Made by a program: the position numbers and the translations under genes. This document shows positions 21,001 through 32,173 of a stretch of 64,000 bases of DNA, in pieces. Where the stretch lies: assembly GCF_018294505.1 (NCBI RefSeq), contig NC_057795.1, forward strand, positions 232,170,643-232,234,642, in the 5' to 3' direction. Source of the stretch: Triticum aestivum (Eukaryota > Streptophyta > Magnoliopsida > Poales > Poaceae). How positions within the stretch are numbered: the stretch's first letter is position 1; each line of letters opens with the position of its first letter. The notes under the pieces were generated by a model. That model did no database searches, was not told where the DNA came from, and saw nothing but the letters and a program-made list of their open reading frames with translations.

Positions 21001-22182
21001 CTAGGAGGCACGGCAGGAGGAGCTGGTGGTTGCTACGGGCTACTGAGGTTGCGGTGAGCACGACGGTGGGCTCGGGAGCGAGCTGCAGTGGCTGTGGCCA
21101 CGGCCATGCCATGGCCGGCGGCGAGAAGCTCTCGGCCGCGGTGGTTAGCACGGCTACAGCAGGAAATAAAGCACGGGGAGAGAGGGGTTCGGCAGAGGAG
21201 CTCAAGGCGAGGTCGATGAGTAGCTCAGCGGACTCGGGAAGGCGGCGAAGACGACGAATCGGACGGCGGCATCCGGCGGCCGTGGTCGGGGAAGAAGGCC
21301 ACAGGCGTCGTCTTGGGGCCGTCCTGGCTCATGTAGCTTGGTGAGGAGGGAGAAGAGGTTGCGGCCGAGCCTCTGGGCTCAACGGCAGGGCGAGGGGTGG
21401 CCGGTGGTCACGGGGGTGCTCGTCGGCGTTCTCGGGCGGTCACGGCGATCGCGGGAGAGAGAGACAGAGGGGGAGATGAGGACGAGGGAGAGTGCGAGGG
21501 GGGTTCCAGGGGGTGGCATGGAGCTGCGGGAGACGTCCAGGGAGAGGAGGAGGCAGCCAGGCAGGGAGGAGGTGGCCGGCGTGTGGCCACGCGCGCCGGG
21601 CACGCGCCCCTGCCTACTGGCGCGAGGAGGAAGGCGACAGGGGGGGAAGCGGCGGTGGGCTGGGCCGTGCTGGGCTGGTTGGTGGCGCCAGGTAAGTGGC
21701 TGGAGGAGCTGGTCCGGGTAGGTTTCTCTCTCTCCTTTTTCTAATTATTTCAGTTTTCTATTATTCTGTAAATTTTAGGGCTTTATTAAAAATACTCAGA
21801 CACTTTCAAAAATCATGAAACTAATCATGGCTACTGTTTAGAATATATCCAACAGTAAACATTTTAGTTTATGATTATTTGAGCATTTCAAATATTTTAT
21901 AGTATTCAAATGCCCAAATGAAAATACCATATGATTTAATTCAGAGCCCAAATATGTCATGGAAAAATGTGCATCACCTCTGGCTACTGTTTACAGTATT
22001 TACCATAATTGATGAACATTTTTGAAAGCCATTTGGACTTACTGAAAAATATTTTAGGTAAATCTAGTGAATTCCTTTAATGCTAGGGTTTAGGCAATCC
22101 CCATTTCAAGTTTCTTAGAAATTTAAACATGATGACATGATGAGCAATCAAAGTCAAACAAGGCCGATCTGGGGCTGTGACA
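18022..22182. mobile_element. Solo LTR, 4161 bp, with perfect TSD tcaag
   Basis: The segment runs from tgtcaggaccccg to ctggggctgtgaca and is flanked on both sides by tcaag (18017-18021 and 22183-22187). No second LTR, primer-binding site or gag/pol segment occurs inside, so it is a solo LTR left by recombination. LTRs over 4 kb are unusual; the Sukkula/LARD group in barley and wheat has LTRs of this size, but I cannot confirm identity. The stretch 20760-21720 is GC-rich with overlapping frames on both strands that I treat as non-coding. The rest, including 18100-20760, shows no gene. Confidence 0.85.
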
Positions 22183-22556
22183 TCAAGGACAAGCTAAACT
22201 ACCCTTTTTTCATGGAGATCAACATCTTAGGATCATGGGCAATTTGGATATCCAGAAATAATAAAATCTTTGAGAATATCACACCCACTTTTCAAGGCTG
22301 GAAATTCATCTTCAGGGAGGAGCTCAAATTACTCAAATGCAGGATGAAGAACAAATATGACTTACAGTTCACTACTTGGTTGGAGACCTTGTTGTAATCA
22401 TATCTTTAGTTGTTCTCTTTTTAGTTTTTTTAGCCTTCTAGCCTTCTTTTGGTTTCTTTTTTTCTATTTCTTCTTTTGTTCCTTTGGGCTTTTCTCAATC
22501 CTATGAGACCTTTTATTTGTTACTACTTTTTTAAGTAATAAAAGTTGCAGTGGGGT
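22183..22556 (+). pseudogene. LINE ORF2 3' end and 3' UTR, second piece
   Basis: The frame to the stop at 22395-22397 reads FFMEINILGSWAIWISRNNK, IFENITPTFQGWKFIFREEL and ends FTTWLETLL. This is the familiar C-terminus of plant LINE reverse-transcriptase proteins. One stop near 22197 breaks the join with the first piece. The T-rich 3' UTR runs to 22556, just before the LTR of element 7. The copy is strongly 5'-truncated, as LINE copies usually are. Confidence 0.65.
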
Positions 22557-22559
22557 TGA

Positions 22560-22816
22560 TGCGGAGCATCCCACAATCACCCATGGACGTATCTACATCT
22601 CCCATGACACCACTTGGACCAATGACAAGAGCTCGAGCAAAGGCTATCAAAGATAAGGTGAACTCGCTCCTCTCCAAACTCCCACTCTCTACACATGAGA
22701 CATGGCTACTACCTCAAGCGGAACCACTATGCGTGATCAGGTACTCGAAGGAAGGGCATGGATCAGCTACATCCTATGAACAAGATGGCGAGGACACCGA
22801 GTATGAAGGCCAATAA
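22560..22816 (+). CDS. pol: Pol C-terminal tail encoded inside the element 7 LTR
   Basis: The open frame reads through the LTR start and includes PMTPLGPMTRARAKAIKDKV, then HETWLLPQAEPLCVIRYSKE and a stop at 22814-22816. The GP-M/I-TRARA motif is the common end of polyproteins in several grass Gypsy families. In the 3' LTR it would be in frame with integrase. In this 5' LTR copy it has no upstream pol and is not translated on its own. Confidence 0.55.
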
Positions 22817-22861
22817 GAAGAGCTACCGAACAAGCTCCAGCCAGCGGACCTCCGCCCAGGA

Positions 22862-23231
22862 CCGGACGTCCGGCGCCAGACGCTCCAGCCAGGGGACATC
22901 CGACCAGGACCGGACGTCCGGTGCCTGAAGGCCCGGTCGACCCAAGTCCCAGCCGACGAGAGCTATAGCGAGCGGACGTCTGGCCTCCTCCGGACGACCG
23001 GTAGAACTTCCCAGTGAGCGGACGTCCAGCCCCCACCAGACGACCGGCAGTTCCACACTCAAAGTGTTTAACCAGAAATCTGATGCCACCGGATGACCGG
23101 TGACCAGACGACCGGCCGTCTCCGGACGTCCGATACCACTTTTACAGAATGAAATTAGCGGAAGTCCGAGACCTACCAGATGTCCGGACCCCAGCGAGCG
23201 ACCGAACGACCGGTAGGGACCGGACGTCCGC
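22862..23231. repeat. CCGGACGTCCGG palindrome array in the element 7 LTR
   Basis: About ten copies or near-copies of the 12 bp palindrome lie within 370 bp upstream of the TATA box. Perfect copies are at 22862-22873 and 22910-22921. Variants are at 22972, 22990, 23018, 23038, 23089, 23105, 23121 and 23220. All keep the GACG(T/A)CC core, which resembles ACGT-type bZIP sites. Confidence 0.8.
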
Positions 23232-23302
23232 TGCGTGTGTGTGTGCAGCTTCGGGCCCAAGGCCAATGTACCCTTTCATTCTGCCCCCTTTTGCTCTTAG
23301 AC

Positions 23303-23310
23303 TATAAATA
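23303..23310 (+). promoter_or_regulatory. Element 7 LTR TATA box
   Basis: The perfect TATA motif tataaata lies 70 bp after the palindrome array and about 370 bp before the LTR end, the expected U3/R arrangement. Confidence 0.65.
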
Positions 23311-23683
23311 GACCTCATCCTCCTCCTAGTTAGGGTTAGTACTGGTTTAGCTCATATTTGAGATAGAGCTTTGCTCATCCACTTGGTTACTTTTGCTCGG
23401 AGCTTACGACCTCTTCGGAGAAGGTCCCCCAAGCGGATTAAAGACCCCATCATGGGAAGACCCTTCAAGACCTCCTCACGGAGAAGACCTTTTGTATCAT
23501 CCTTTGTTGACTTTGAATCATGTATCACTCTTTGTGTTTCGAGGATCCAGCATATGTGTGACCAGATCTTGTTGATTTGAGTGATTCGCTCGTGTTTTGC
23601 CTCGTGATTTCTCCTCGTGTTCTTCGTCGAATTCCCTCCAATCGTGAAAGATTGGGCATCTAGGGTTCTACCCTACATCATCT

Positions 23684-23695
23684 TGGTATCATGAG
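23684..23695 (+). other. Element 7 primer-binding site (initiator-Met-like)
   Basis: TGGTATCATGAG follows the LTR after a short spacer. It differs slightly from the standard initiator-Met site TGGTATCAGAGC seen in element 5 and Cassandra. Confidence 0.6.
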
Positions 23696-25248
23696 TCACG
23701 TGATCATGTATTTGGATCCCCTACCCTTTGTTCTCTAGCTTGATTTTGTTGTGTTCTTCCCCAATTTCAAAAATCCATACCAAAAATAGCCCCATTTTTT
23801 TGTGATTTGTTGGTGTGAAGAAGTTCTGTTGGATTTGATCCATGGTTTTTCTTTGCCGCGAGTGGATCTAGCTTTCGCACATCATCTCCACCAGTTCCAT
23901 CCACAAAATCACTCGGATTTGACCAAATTCGCCACGTGCACCACGAACCCTAGCTGTTCATCCCATGCCCGAAATCGCCCAGGCACCGGACGTCCGCTAG
24001 CCGCCGAACATCCGATGACCAGACGAACGTTCCCCGACCGGATGTCCCCTATTCCCTGACAAAACTGAATTTTTTTTCACCGGAAAATTTTCAGCCACTG
24101 CCCCACTTCCGCATACCCACTACAACTCCCATTCCACCACCGCGTACGCACTGAAGTACCATGACCACTTTCCGCAAGCACCACCACCGTTTACCCACTA
24201 CCACCTGCGACAATTTTGACCTATTTTGGTCTTTGAGAATTTGAGTTGCGGTTCCCGTGTCCTATTGTGTTTCGGCTATATAGGTACGATTTGACATCAA
24301 CATCACCACCGCTCATCTTCGCGAAGGACTCGTCATCGCCAACAATCATCCTTGCTTACAAATGACTACCTTAAAGGTAACCTCGAAGACATCTTTGTCT
24401 ATTCCTTGCCATTTCATTGATAACCAACATAGCCCAATTTTGCGTTGCTTTCCCATCGAGACTAGCCTTTGAGCCGGCAACGTGACTTGTGCACATTAGT
24501 GATCATACTTCCCATAGCATACATACCATATCATCATGGTGCATATTTTGGTATCATCTCTTGTGTCACAAAGTTGTCATCGCATATACACAATTGCTAT
24601 CTTGGTTCATGAAGCTTTGCATGAGAAAAGAGCTCACAAGAGAAAGAGCCAAACAAGCTTTTAAGCAAAAGGGAAAGATAAGCAAAGAGATTATAAGCAA
24701 GAACCATAGCATCATACTACATTAAGGTTGTCATACTTGATCATCTTGGATCATATCACTGGCATACCATACATATAGCATACTTGGGATATAAGTCATT
24801 GCATTTTTGCCTAGTAGGTTGTGCACAAGTTTCGTATCCGCCTATTGTTCAATCGTGCTAGCGTCTCTCTAGTGTTGTGCAACAAGAGCATTTTCATGGA
24901 TTTCACATTTTGGCTCACTCCTTGGTTGCACGATTCCACTTATCTATTTGCGTGTGTGTTTCCGTGTACCATATCTTGCTATTGTTCTACTTGTTGCATT
25001 TGCAAATTTGTGAATCTTTTCCAACATTATTGAGGCTCACTAACAATTGCATCAAATTTTGTGCCACCATCCTAACCAAACTCCACCATAAGCTTTTACT
25101 TGTGTAGGTGTGAGAACCAACAAGAATTGGTACCAATTGTTCTATTTAATTGTTCCACATTTGAGTGATCATTGATCCATCTTCAACATCGGTCAAGGTA
25201 CATTTGGTATAAGTTCTTCTCTTTCTCCCACTCACATATTTGCTTGGA
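23696..25248 (+). other. Element 7 untranslated leader
   Basis: About 1.55 kb lies between primer-binding site and gag without a convincing gene. More degenerate relatives of the LTR palindrome occur at 23983-24050. Long leaders are common in this type of element. Confidence 0.5.
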
Positions 25249-25806
25249 ATGATGGATAGGCCAAGTTCTTCTACCAACCCACTCTTCATCGAGCAAGACG
25301 ATGACATGTCATCCTATGGCACCAAGAGCCACCTCTTCGGTGCACAAATAACTTTGCATCAAGAACAACAAGCAATGAGCAACCACATTGACAATCTCGC
25401 CACTGACTTGCGATTGTCCGAGCAACGAACAAGAGACTACTTCGACAACAAGCTCGACGCACACAAACAAGAGAACGATGCAAGAATGGACGAGATTCAT
25501 GCCTTGTTGGTAAACCGCTCTTTTAAAACTCCACCCTAATCAAGACGGAGCCGCTTGAGTTGACACTCCAACGACACCTTCTCCGGCTCAAGTACACCAA
25601 TATCAAACACTCTATGTCGAGCCACACGCCAAGACCATCAAGAAACTCACAATCCTCTACACGACAATCATCCACAAGAGCAATTCAAAGAGCGAGCATA
25701 TCGTCATCGCCAAAACCAAGCTACTCTTGCACAAGAACAAGAAAGCCAACGTCAAAGTCACCGTCGTGGTATTTCCTCGACATATGCCAAGGGCTGGCTT
25801 ATCATG
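25249..25806 (+). pseudogene. gag: Element 7 gag N-terminus (truncated)
   Basis: An ATG at 25249 (the open frame itself begins at a TTG) opens MMDRPSSSTNPLFIEQDDDM, followed by a helical stretch (HIDNLATDLRLSEQRTRDYF) and a stop at 25537-25539. Beyond it, basic Gln/Arg-rich sequence continues in another frame up to the element 3 boundary. It fits a gag N-terminus by position and composition, but no capsid motif is reached before the truncation, so the identification is moderate. Confidence 0.45.
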
Positions 25807-26899
25807 TGTGGGGACAGGAGTGCGTTGCCGGGCTCTAGAAGCGGGAGTAGGCAAGACCTCAAACAACGTCGGGTCTTACCCAGGTTCGAGGCTCTCCGTG
25901 GAGATAACACCCCTAATCCTGGTCTGTGGGGTCTCCGCATCACTATGATCAAATAGCGTAGCTACAAGGGTGCTCCTTGAGCTGTTTGGCTAGAGGAGGA
26001 AGAAGGCGAGCTAGCTCTACTTCTCCCTAGCTACATGGGTGTGTGGTGGCTGGAATGGTGAACCCTTTGCATGGAAGAGCCTAGGGGCTTATGTAGGCCT
26101 ACCCTTCAGGGGTACAATGGTAATCCGGCTGGTTGTAGGACCCGGCCGTCAGTGTCTCTGGGCTCCGGCTTCTCCGCCGACAGTTGTGGCCCACCGACTG
26201 TCGTGAACCCGACCGACAGGTAGGGCCCGCCTGCTGCGTGCCAAAAGGACGGTAGCTTGGTCGGAGGGCGTATGGCTACAGTACTGCCGCCTACTGGGCG
26301 ATTACTATAGCCACACCCCATCACTTCTGGTTAACAGTGCACAGATCCCAAGGGGAGGGACAGCCGCCCGCTAGGAATCGGCCTCCCCTTCTGGCCGCTT
26401 GTTCTTGCCTTGCCGTCTTCTGGTGATACACGGGCAGGTGGGGCCCGCCGCCTGCAGGCCACACCGACCGCCCGTCGTGGGAGCATGGCCCTGTCTGACG
26501 TGGGCGATGTCATGGGCCGCATGGCTACAGTACCGCGCCAGGCGAGGGGTGTCCGCTTGGTACATCCGTACTGTGGCCACGATCCGCCCGGGATCTAGGG
26601 GTGGCAGGTTGCACTGTGGCCATGCCATGTCTTGTCGCAGCAGGTGGGCGCAAACTTTGAGGGGGCGAAGGGCCGCCTGGTAGGAGTCGACCCAGGACCT
26701 CGCTGCCCTCTAGAGTGCGCCCCTTCTCGGAGTCCGCCTCCTTCTTGAGGTCCGCCTCTTTCCAAGAGGCGGCCCTTTGGCACCAGTCGGCCCCATGGGC
26801 TGTCCTTGCAACCAATCGGGCTGAGGGGCTTGGCTAACCCTATTGTCTTAAAAATTGCTGGAGTGCTGGTGAGGCTACCCATGGTCTATCACCCCATCA
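25807..26899 (-). repeat. Element 3 LTR (sense 3' LTR)
   Basis: The boundaries are tgtggggac at 25807 and caccccatca at 26899. The next bases (26900 on) give the minus-strand tract AGCTTCGGGGACTAC, a plausible polypurine tract in the same place as in element 1. The partner LTR is beyond the window, so the length (1093 bp) rests on motif evidence. Confidence 0.7.
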
Positions 26900-27342
26900 G
26901 TAGTCCCCGAAGCTGGTGAGGTTCTACGGCTTCAGGCAGCCGGAGAGCCTAAGCAGTTTCCCTTTCAAGTGATCTTCCGGCCTCTACTCCGTTAGACAGG
27001 GAGGAGTCAGGCGTCAGGAGCCAGACGTGGCAGTGGCCGCCTGGTGGAATTCAAATGGGCAGACGAGAGTCGGCGCGGCGCCGCCCGCCGAGCATGCAAC
27101 ACGTGGTGCCCGCAGGCCAGGCCGGCCTACCAGCCCAAACGAGCGACGGACGTCGCCGCGGGCTGGGGCCTACCACTACAGGGCCTTGGCCCGCACGCGG
27201 ATCCTCTGCGGCCGAGGCAGGCGGTTGCCATTCCGTGGCGCCGTAACCGCACCTTAATGCGTGGTTAGCACGGGGGCGTGCGGGACGTGGGGCGCAGTTA
27301 ATCCCACGACCGCACATCGCCTCAGCTTCACCTTCGACTGGC

Positions 27343-27350
27343 CATAAAGA
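27343..27350 (+). promoter_or_regulatory. TATA-like box of the element 3 antisense gene
   Basis: The motif cataaaga is followed by a purine-rich run and by about 270 bp of CT-rich leader before the ATG at 27623. The upstream stretch 26900-27342 has no recognisable gene. The position mirrors those in elements 1, 2 and 4. Confidence 0.35.
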
Positions 27351-27622
27351 GGGGGGAGGGGGAGGAGGAGGGGCACAATGCTTAGCGTGCCAACTGCCCA
27401 CTCCCTCTCCATTGCTGATGTCGTCGTTGTGCTGCAACACTCCGTCGCCGTCGAAGCACTCCCGTGGTTGCTTTGCTCATCGCTGTTGGCCACCGAAGCA
27501 GCTGCACCACCGCGGCCACTACCATAGCTCTGCTGCCACGCGTCGCCGTCGTCGCTATCCCTGACGGCGCGGCGTCCTTCTTCCTCTCTTCTGGGACGAG
27601 CCGTCCTCCGCCGCCCGGCGCC

Positions 27623-30380
27623 ATGGCAAAGGACGGGTGGATCGGCTCCAACATTCATGAGGACCATGTTGACTTCCTCTGCGCGATGCAGAGGATCCCT
27701 CGCTCCGAGCACATGGGGTGCGCATCCCCGGGCCGGAGATCTCACTGCTGTCGGAGCCCAGTGAGCGCGTAGTCTTCCACGCCCACTTCATTTGCGGCTT
27801 CGCGCTCCCGGCCTCCGCCTTCTTCCGGGAATTCCTCCACCACTTCCAGCTCCAGCTGCACCACCTCACCCCCAACACGGTGGTGTACATCTCCTCCTTC
27901 GTCTCTCTCTGTGAGGTGTACCTTGGCGTGCGGCCGACTATTGAGCTACGGGGTAAGTTATTCTACCTCAAGCTCGGCACGGCAGCAAAGGACGAGTCGG
28001 CTCCTTGCGGGGCATGCGTGTCCGTGAGGCGTTCGGGAATCGGCATGTGCTTCCCTCCGCTTCCTCTGCATGAGTCAGCCATGCTCTGGCAGAGGTCCTT
28101 CTTCTACGTCCGAAATCTCGGGGACGTTGACTACATCAACCTGCCGCCTTAAGTGTCGGCGCCGCCTACTAGACCACGTGACAACTGGCAGCATCAGCCG
28201 CCCAAGAAGCTGGTGCGTCCAAACATCATCAATGTCCTCCTCCGGCTGGAGGAGATGACCACTCGGGAGGGCCTCCAGCCGGCCGATCTGGTGGCTGCCG
28301 GGTCTCGCTGCTCCTACTCCAACCGCACCTCATCCGCGAGATGAGCGGCCGCCGAGATCCATGCCGGATGTCGATGAAGGAGATGCCGAGGTGGGAGGTG
28401 GTCCTCCATGTCAAAGACATCACCAACTACAAGCTCAACGATGCTGAGTGGCGCATCAACAAGGAGCCCTAAAGCAAGGCCAACCCTCCTCCCGCGATAC
28501 GCGTCAGATCCGACTGCTTCATTATTTGTATTTATTGTTCTTCTAACTTGACCGGTCAGCTCTTGCGCAGCTCTTCCTGGGGCAAGGACCGCCGTCTCCT
28601 GGTCACGAGTCGATGGCGGACCGCGAGGACAGCAACATCGAGGACCCCGAGCTAGGGCGGCCACCATGGAGGGAGGTGGCGACGAAGAGGTCGCCAGAGG
28701 AGGCAGTGAGAGAGGTGGAGGCGGCAAGGCAGGAGGCTCCGTAGGAGGAAGAGGAGGACTAGGTGGCCCCAGAGCAGGTGGCTCCGAAGGAGGCGAAGGA
28801 GGAAGCATTGGAGATGTTCGGGTTGACCGGACGATGATGAAGATGATGACGAGCAGCGCCCGCCTGGCGGGGGCGCAGAGAGAGGAGTCGGTGCTTCAGC
28901 ACCGCAGTCGGCTGCCGCGCCTGTTGGGCACAAGCGCCGCCAGGGGGGCAGGTACAACAGCAACCCAGCCAAGAAGGCCAAGAGGGCGGAAGCCACCAAG
29001 TAGGCAGAGGCCGCCAAGCGGCAGGAGGCCCAGAGGGCGGCCGCCAGCCGGAAGGGGCCCAAGCCCTTGCGTCTCACATCTGGGTAAGCACGCCCGCCTT
29101 TTTTGGCTTTGTACTTTTCTTCTTTCTCGAGGTGTTTCTTTATTCTTGCTTTTTTTCAAACATGGCACCCTGCACCACCTCGCGGGCTTCTTCCGCCTCG
29201 GTGATGGACCAAGTGGACGGCTCGACGGACACTCAACATACGGATCTAGCTGCCGCCCTCTGGGAGGCGCGCGAGGCGACAGAGGCGGAGGACAAGGCGC
29301 AGGCGAAGGCGATGGCATAGGCGGAGTCCCAGGCGACAATGGAGGTGGAGGCCGAGGCAGCGCAGAAGGCCCAAGCGGAGGCGGAGGGAAGCGGCGGCAA
29401 GGAAGGCCCAGGAGGATCCGCCTGGTGACATGGTCCCAGAGACCATTCCCCTCAGCCGTCTAGAGGCGGAGGCGGCACAGAACTAGACGCTGCCTCGAGC
29501 TGCCGGAGTTGATCAGTCGGCACCGGAGCTGCAGATCCCCAACACCATCATTCATGAGGTGGAGGGGAACCAGCTCGAGCCCGCTGTCGGCGGGCGAGCA
29601 GGCGGCAGGCGTACCCAGCCGGAGGTTCCACCAGCCGGCACCGGCGAGACAACAGGCCAGGCCCTGACGATGCGCGCCCCTGCATGCCGGTGTGCCGTGC
29701 GGGCAACGTCAGAGCCCAGGCGGCAGAAGGACGCTGCGTCCTTGAACTCGCGGAGGGCCGACACCGGGGCTACTAGCGCCATCTCCTCGGTCCGGGTGGA
29801 GGGACCCGACGGCGCCGCCTTGAACTGGGCGGTGCAGGAGATGGAGGAGCGGTTCCTTACCCAGCACACCTCCATCCCGAGGGCGAGGGATAACATGCTG
29901 ACGACGTGGACGGCCGTCCGGGTATATATTTATCCATTTTCGCTTCTTGTGATTTTTCCATGGGGGCACACCAGCGCACCCACTGGGTGTAGCCTCCGAG
30001 TTCCGAGCTGGCTGTTGAGCAGGCAGGTTGGAACTTTAAGGCGCTCTGTTCTTTTGCTGAAGTGCTTGCAACTGCCGTAGGACCTCGACAACATGCAGGT
30101 GGCCGCATACAATGCATAAAAATAGGCGCTCGCCACCCGGACTTCCGAGTTGGCTCAGAGCCGAGGTGAGTATGCTGTCTTTCAGTGGGGGCGTGCCAGC
30201 ACACCCATTGGGTGTAGCCCCCGAGATTCGGGCTGCCTGCTGAGAAGTCGAGCCGGATCTTCTCCTACAACTTGTCTTTAGTTTCTATTGAAGTAGATAG
30301 TTGACGCCGCCGGCTCGTTTTTCTCTTTGTAGTGGCCCAACACCCAGCTGGTCCAGCGCGCGGCCGACCTTGAGGGCCAA
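27623..30380 (+). pseudogene. Element 3 antisense spliced gene, 5' part (same family as in elements 1 and 4)
   Basis: The ATG at 27623 opens MAKDGWIGSNIHEDHVDFLC. After a frameshift near 27720 the conserved domain reads SERVVFHAHFICGFALPASA, FFREFLHHFQLQLHHLTPNT and SFVSLCEVYLGVRPTIELRG. This is the same pattern as HLRRGLGFP...YYGLEFHDLAPDS in element 1. Beyond 28152 further pieces (REMSGRRDPCRMSMKEMPRW and others) lie in changing frames. Low-complexity Glu/Ala-rich and Pro/Gly-rich stretches follow to about 29900. Element A cuts the coding region at 30380 inside a helical segment that resumes at 39397. Several frameshifts and stops make it a pseudogene. Confidence 0.65.
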
Positions 30381-31713
30381 TGATGTTTACTAAACAACCT
30401 TCTTCTTGTAGACGTTGTTGGGCCTGCAAGTGCACAGGTTTGTAGGACAGTAGCAAATTTCCCTCAAGTGGATGACCTAAGGTTTATCAATCCGTGGGAG
30501 GCATAGGATGAAGATGATCTCTCTCAAACAACCCTGCAACCAAATAACAAAGAGTCTCTTGTGTCCCCAACACACCCAATACATTGGTAGATTGTATAGG
30601 TGCACTAGTCCGGCGAAGAGATGGTGATACAAGTGCAATATGGATGGTAGATATGAGTATTTGTAATCTGAAAATATAAAAACAGCAAGGTAACAAGTGG
30701 TAAAAGTGAGCGTAAACGGTATTGCAATGGTTGGAAACAAGGCATAGGGTTCATACTTTCACTAGTACAAGTTCTCTCAACAATAATAACATAGATAGAT
30801 CATATAACAATCCCTCAACATGCAACAAAGAGTCACTCCAAAGCCACTAATAGCGGAGAACAAACGAAGAGATTATGGTAGGGTACGAAACCACCTCAAA
30901 GTTATTCTTTCGGATCAATCTATTCAAGAGTTCATGCTATAATAACACCTTAACACACAAATCAACCAAAACCCTAATGTCACCTAGATACTCCATTGTC
31001 ACCTCAAGTATCCGTGGGCATGATTATACGATATGCATCACACAATCCCAGATTCATCCAACCAACACAAAGTACTTCAAAGAGTGCCCCAAAGTTTCTA
31101 CCAGAGAGTCAAGAAAACATGTGCCAACCCCTATGCATAGGTTCATGGGCAGAACCCACAAGTTGGTCACCAAAACATACATCAAGTGGCACATGATATC
31201 CCATTGTCACCACAGATAAACACGGCAAGACATACATCAAGTGTTCTCAAATAAAGACTCACTCCGATAAGATAACTTCAAGAGGGAAACTCAATTCATC
31301 ACAAGAGAGTAGAGGGGGGAGAAACATCATAAGATCCAACTATAATAGCAAAGCTCGCGATACATCAAGATTGTGCCACAGAGAGAACACGAGAGAGAGA
31401 GAGATCAAACACATAGCTACTGGTACATACCCTCAGCCCCGAGGGTGAACTACTCCCTCCTCGTCATGGAAAGTGCCGGGATGATCAAGATGGCCACCGG
31501 TGAGGGATCCCCCTCCGGCAGGGTGCCGGAACGGGCTCCCCTGAGGTTTTTGGTGGCTACAGAGGCTTGCGGCGGCGGAACTCCCGATCTATCTTGATAT
31601 TCGATGTTTTTAGGGTACGTAGGCTTATATAGGTGAAAGAAGTCGGTCGGGGGAGCCTCGAGGGGCCCACGAGAGGGTAGGGCGCGCCCAGGGGGGTGGG
31701 CGCGCCCCCTTGT

Positions 31714-31977
31714 TGTGATAGCCTGGCTAAATAGGGATGATAGACTACTCATATCAATAAGGAATTTCTTCTTTTTCGGGAGCCCATTCGGACAGAACTC
31801 CAAAGTTAAGCATGCTCAGCTTGGAGTAGTTTCAGGATGGGTGACCAACCGGGAAGTTGCTCCTAGGTGCGCACGAGTGAGGAAAAAGTGCACAGAAAAG
31901 TCTAGTATTGATCTGTGGGGCCAGTCTAGATCCCACCAGGAGTAACTACCACCGGCGGGTGTGTCCGGGGTCTTACA
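31714..31977 (+). repeat. Cassandra 5' LTR
   Basis: It is 264 bp and differs from the 3' LTR at 14 positions by my count (about 5%), with no indels. Confidence 0.92.
31785..31870 (+). promoter_or_regulatory. 5S-rRNA-like pol III promoter block in the Cassandra 5' LTR
   Basis: The block begins at CAGAACTCCAAAGTTAAGC. It has a box A (AGTTAAGCATGC, about 31804-31815) and an intermediate-element/box C run (GGATGGGTGACC, 31835-31846), in the order and spacing of plant 5S rRNA genes. It is not a functional 5S gene, because the rest of the rRNA is missing or replaced. Confidence 0.85.
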
Positions 31978-32173
31978 AGTTGGTATCAGAGCCGACCCTC
32001 GCGGTTACACGGATGGTTGCGGACAGGTGCGCGGTCATGTTGTGCATGACGTTTGTGACCCGTTGTGGCACACGGCATGGCACATGTATCAGACTGGATG
32101 CACAGACGTATGTGCCTAGAGGGAACGTTCCTGTCGCCCGACAAGGACGTCGGTTCCTCTGAGTGGGGGTGTA

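Larger units (their letters stand above)
22557..23680 (+). repeat. Element 7 LTR (sense 5' LTR)
   Basis: It is 1124 bp with inverted termini TGATG/CATCA. It holds the pol C-terminal codons (to 22816), a palindrome array (22862-23231) and a TATA box (23303-23310). The second LTR is outside the window, so the left boundary rests on the terminal motif and on the homologous layout of element 5. Confidence 0.7.
22557..25806 (+). mobile_element. Element 7: 5' part of a plus-sense Gypsy retrotransposon, cut by element 3
   Basis: It has one LTR (22557-23680, TGATG ... CATCA), a primer-binding site three bases further on, a long leader and the start of gag. At 25807 element 3 begins. The remaining interior and 3' LTR would lie beyond the right edge. 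It is the only sizeable Gypsy element of plus sense here. The pattern of a pol C-terminus encoded in the LTR start is shared with element 5. Confidence 0.75.

Noticed and set aside
20780..21744. Overlapping GC-rich open frames on both strands inside the solo LTR
   Set aside because: They overlap in several frames, are low-complexity (Arg, Gly, Ser, Ala), and lie in the long-LTR sequence. High GC alone explains the lack of stops.
25566..25838. Separate gene at 25560-25838
   Set aside because: The open frame is short, basic and continuous with the decayed gag of element 7, and runs into the element 3 LTR.
28314..29463. Pro/Leu/Ser-rich open frames on the minus strand and the Gly-rich plus frames
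   Set aside because: They are shadows and low-complexity stretches of the element 3 antisense gene region; none has a domain or a conserved start.
31785..31870. Genuine 5S rRNA gene
   Set aside because: Only the internal-promoter part of 5S is present, within two direct repeats that have TRIM termini, primer-binding site and polypurine tract; Cassandra explains it fully.
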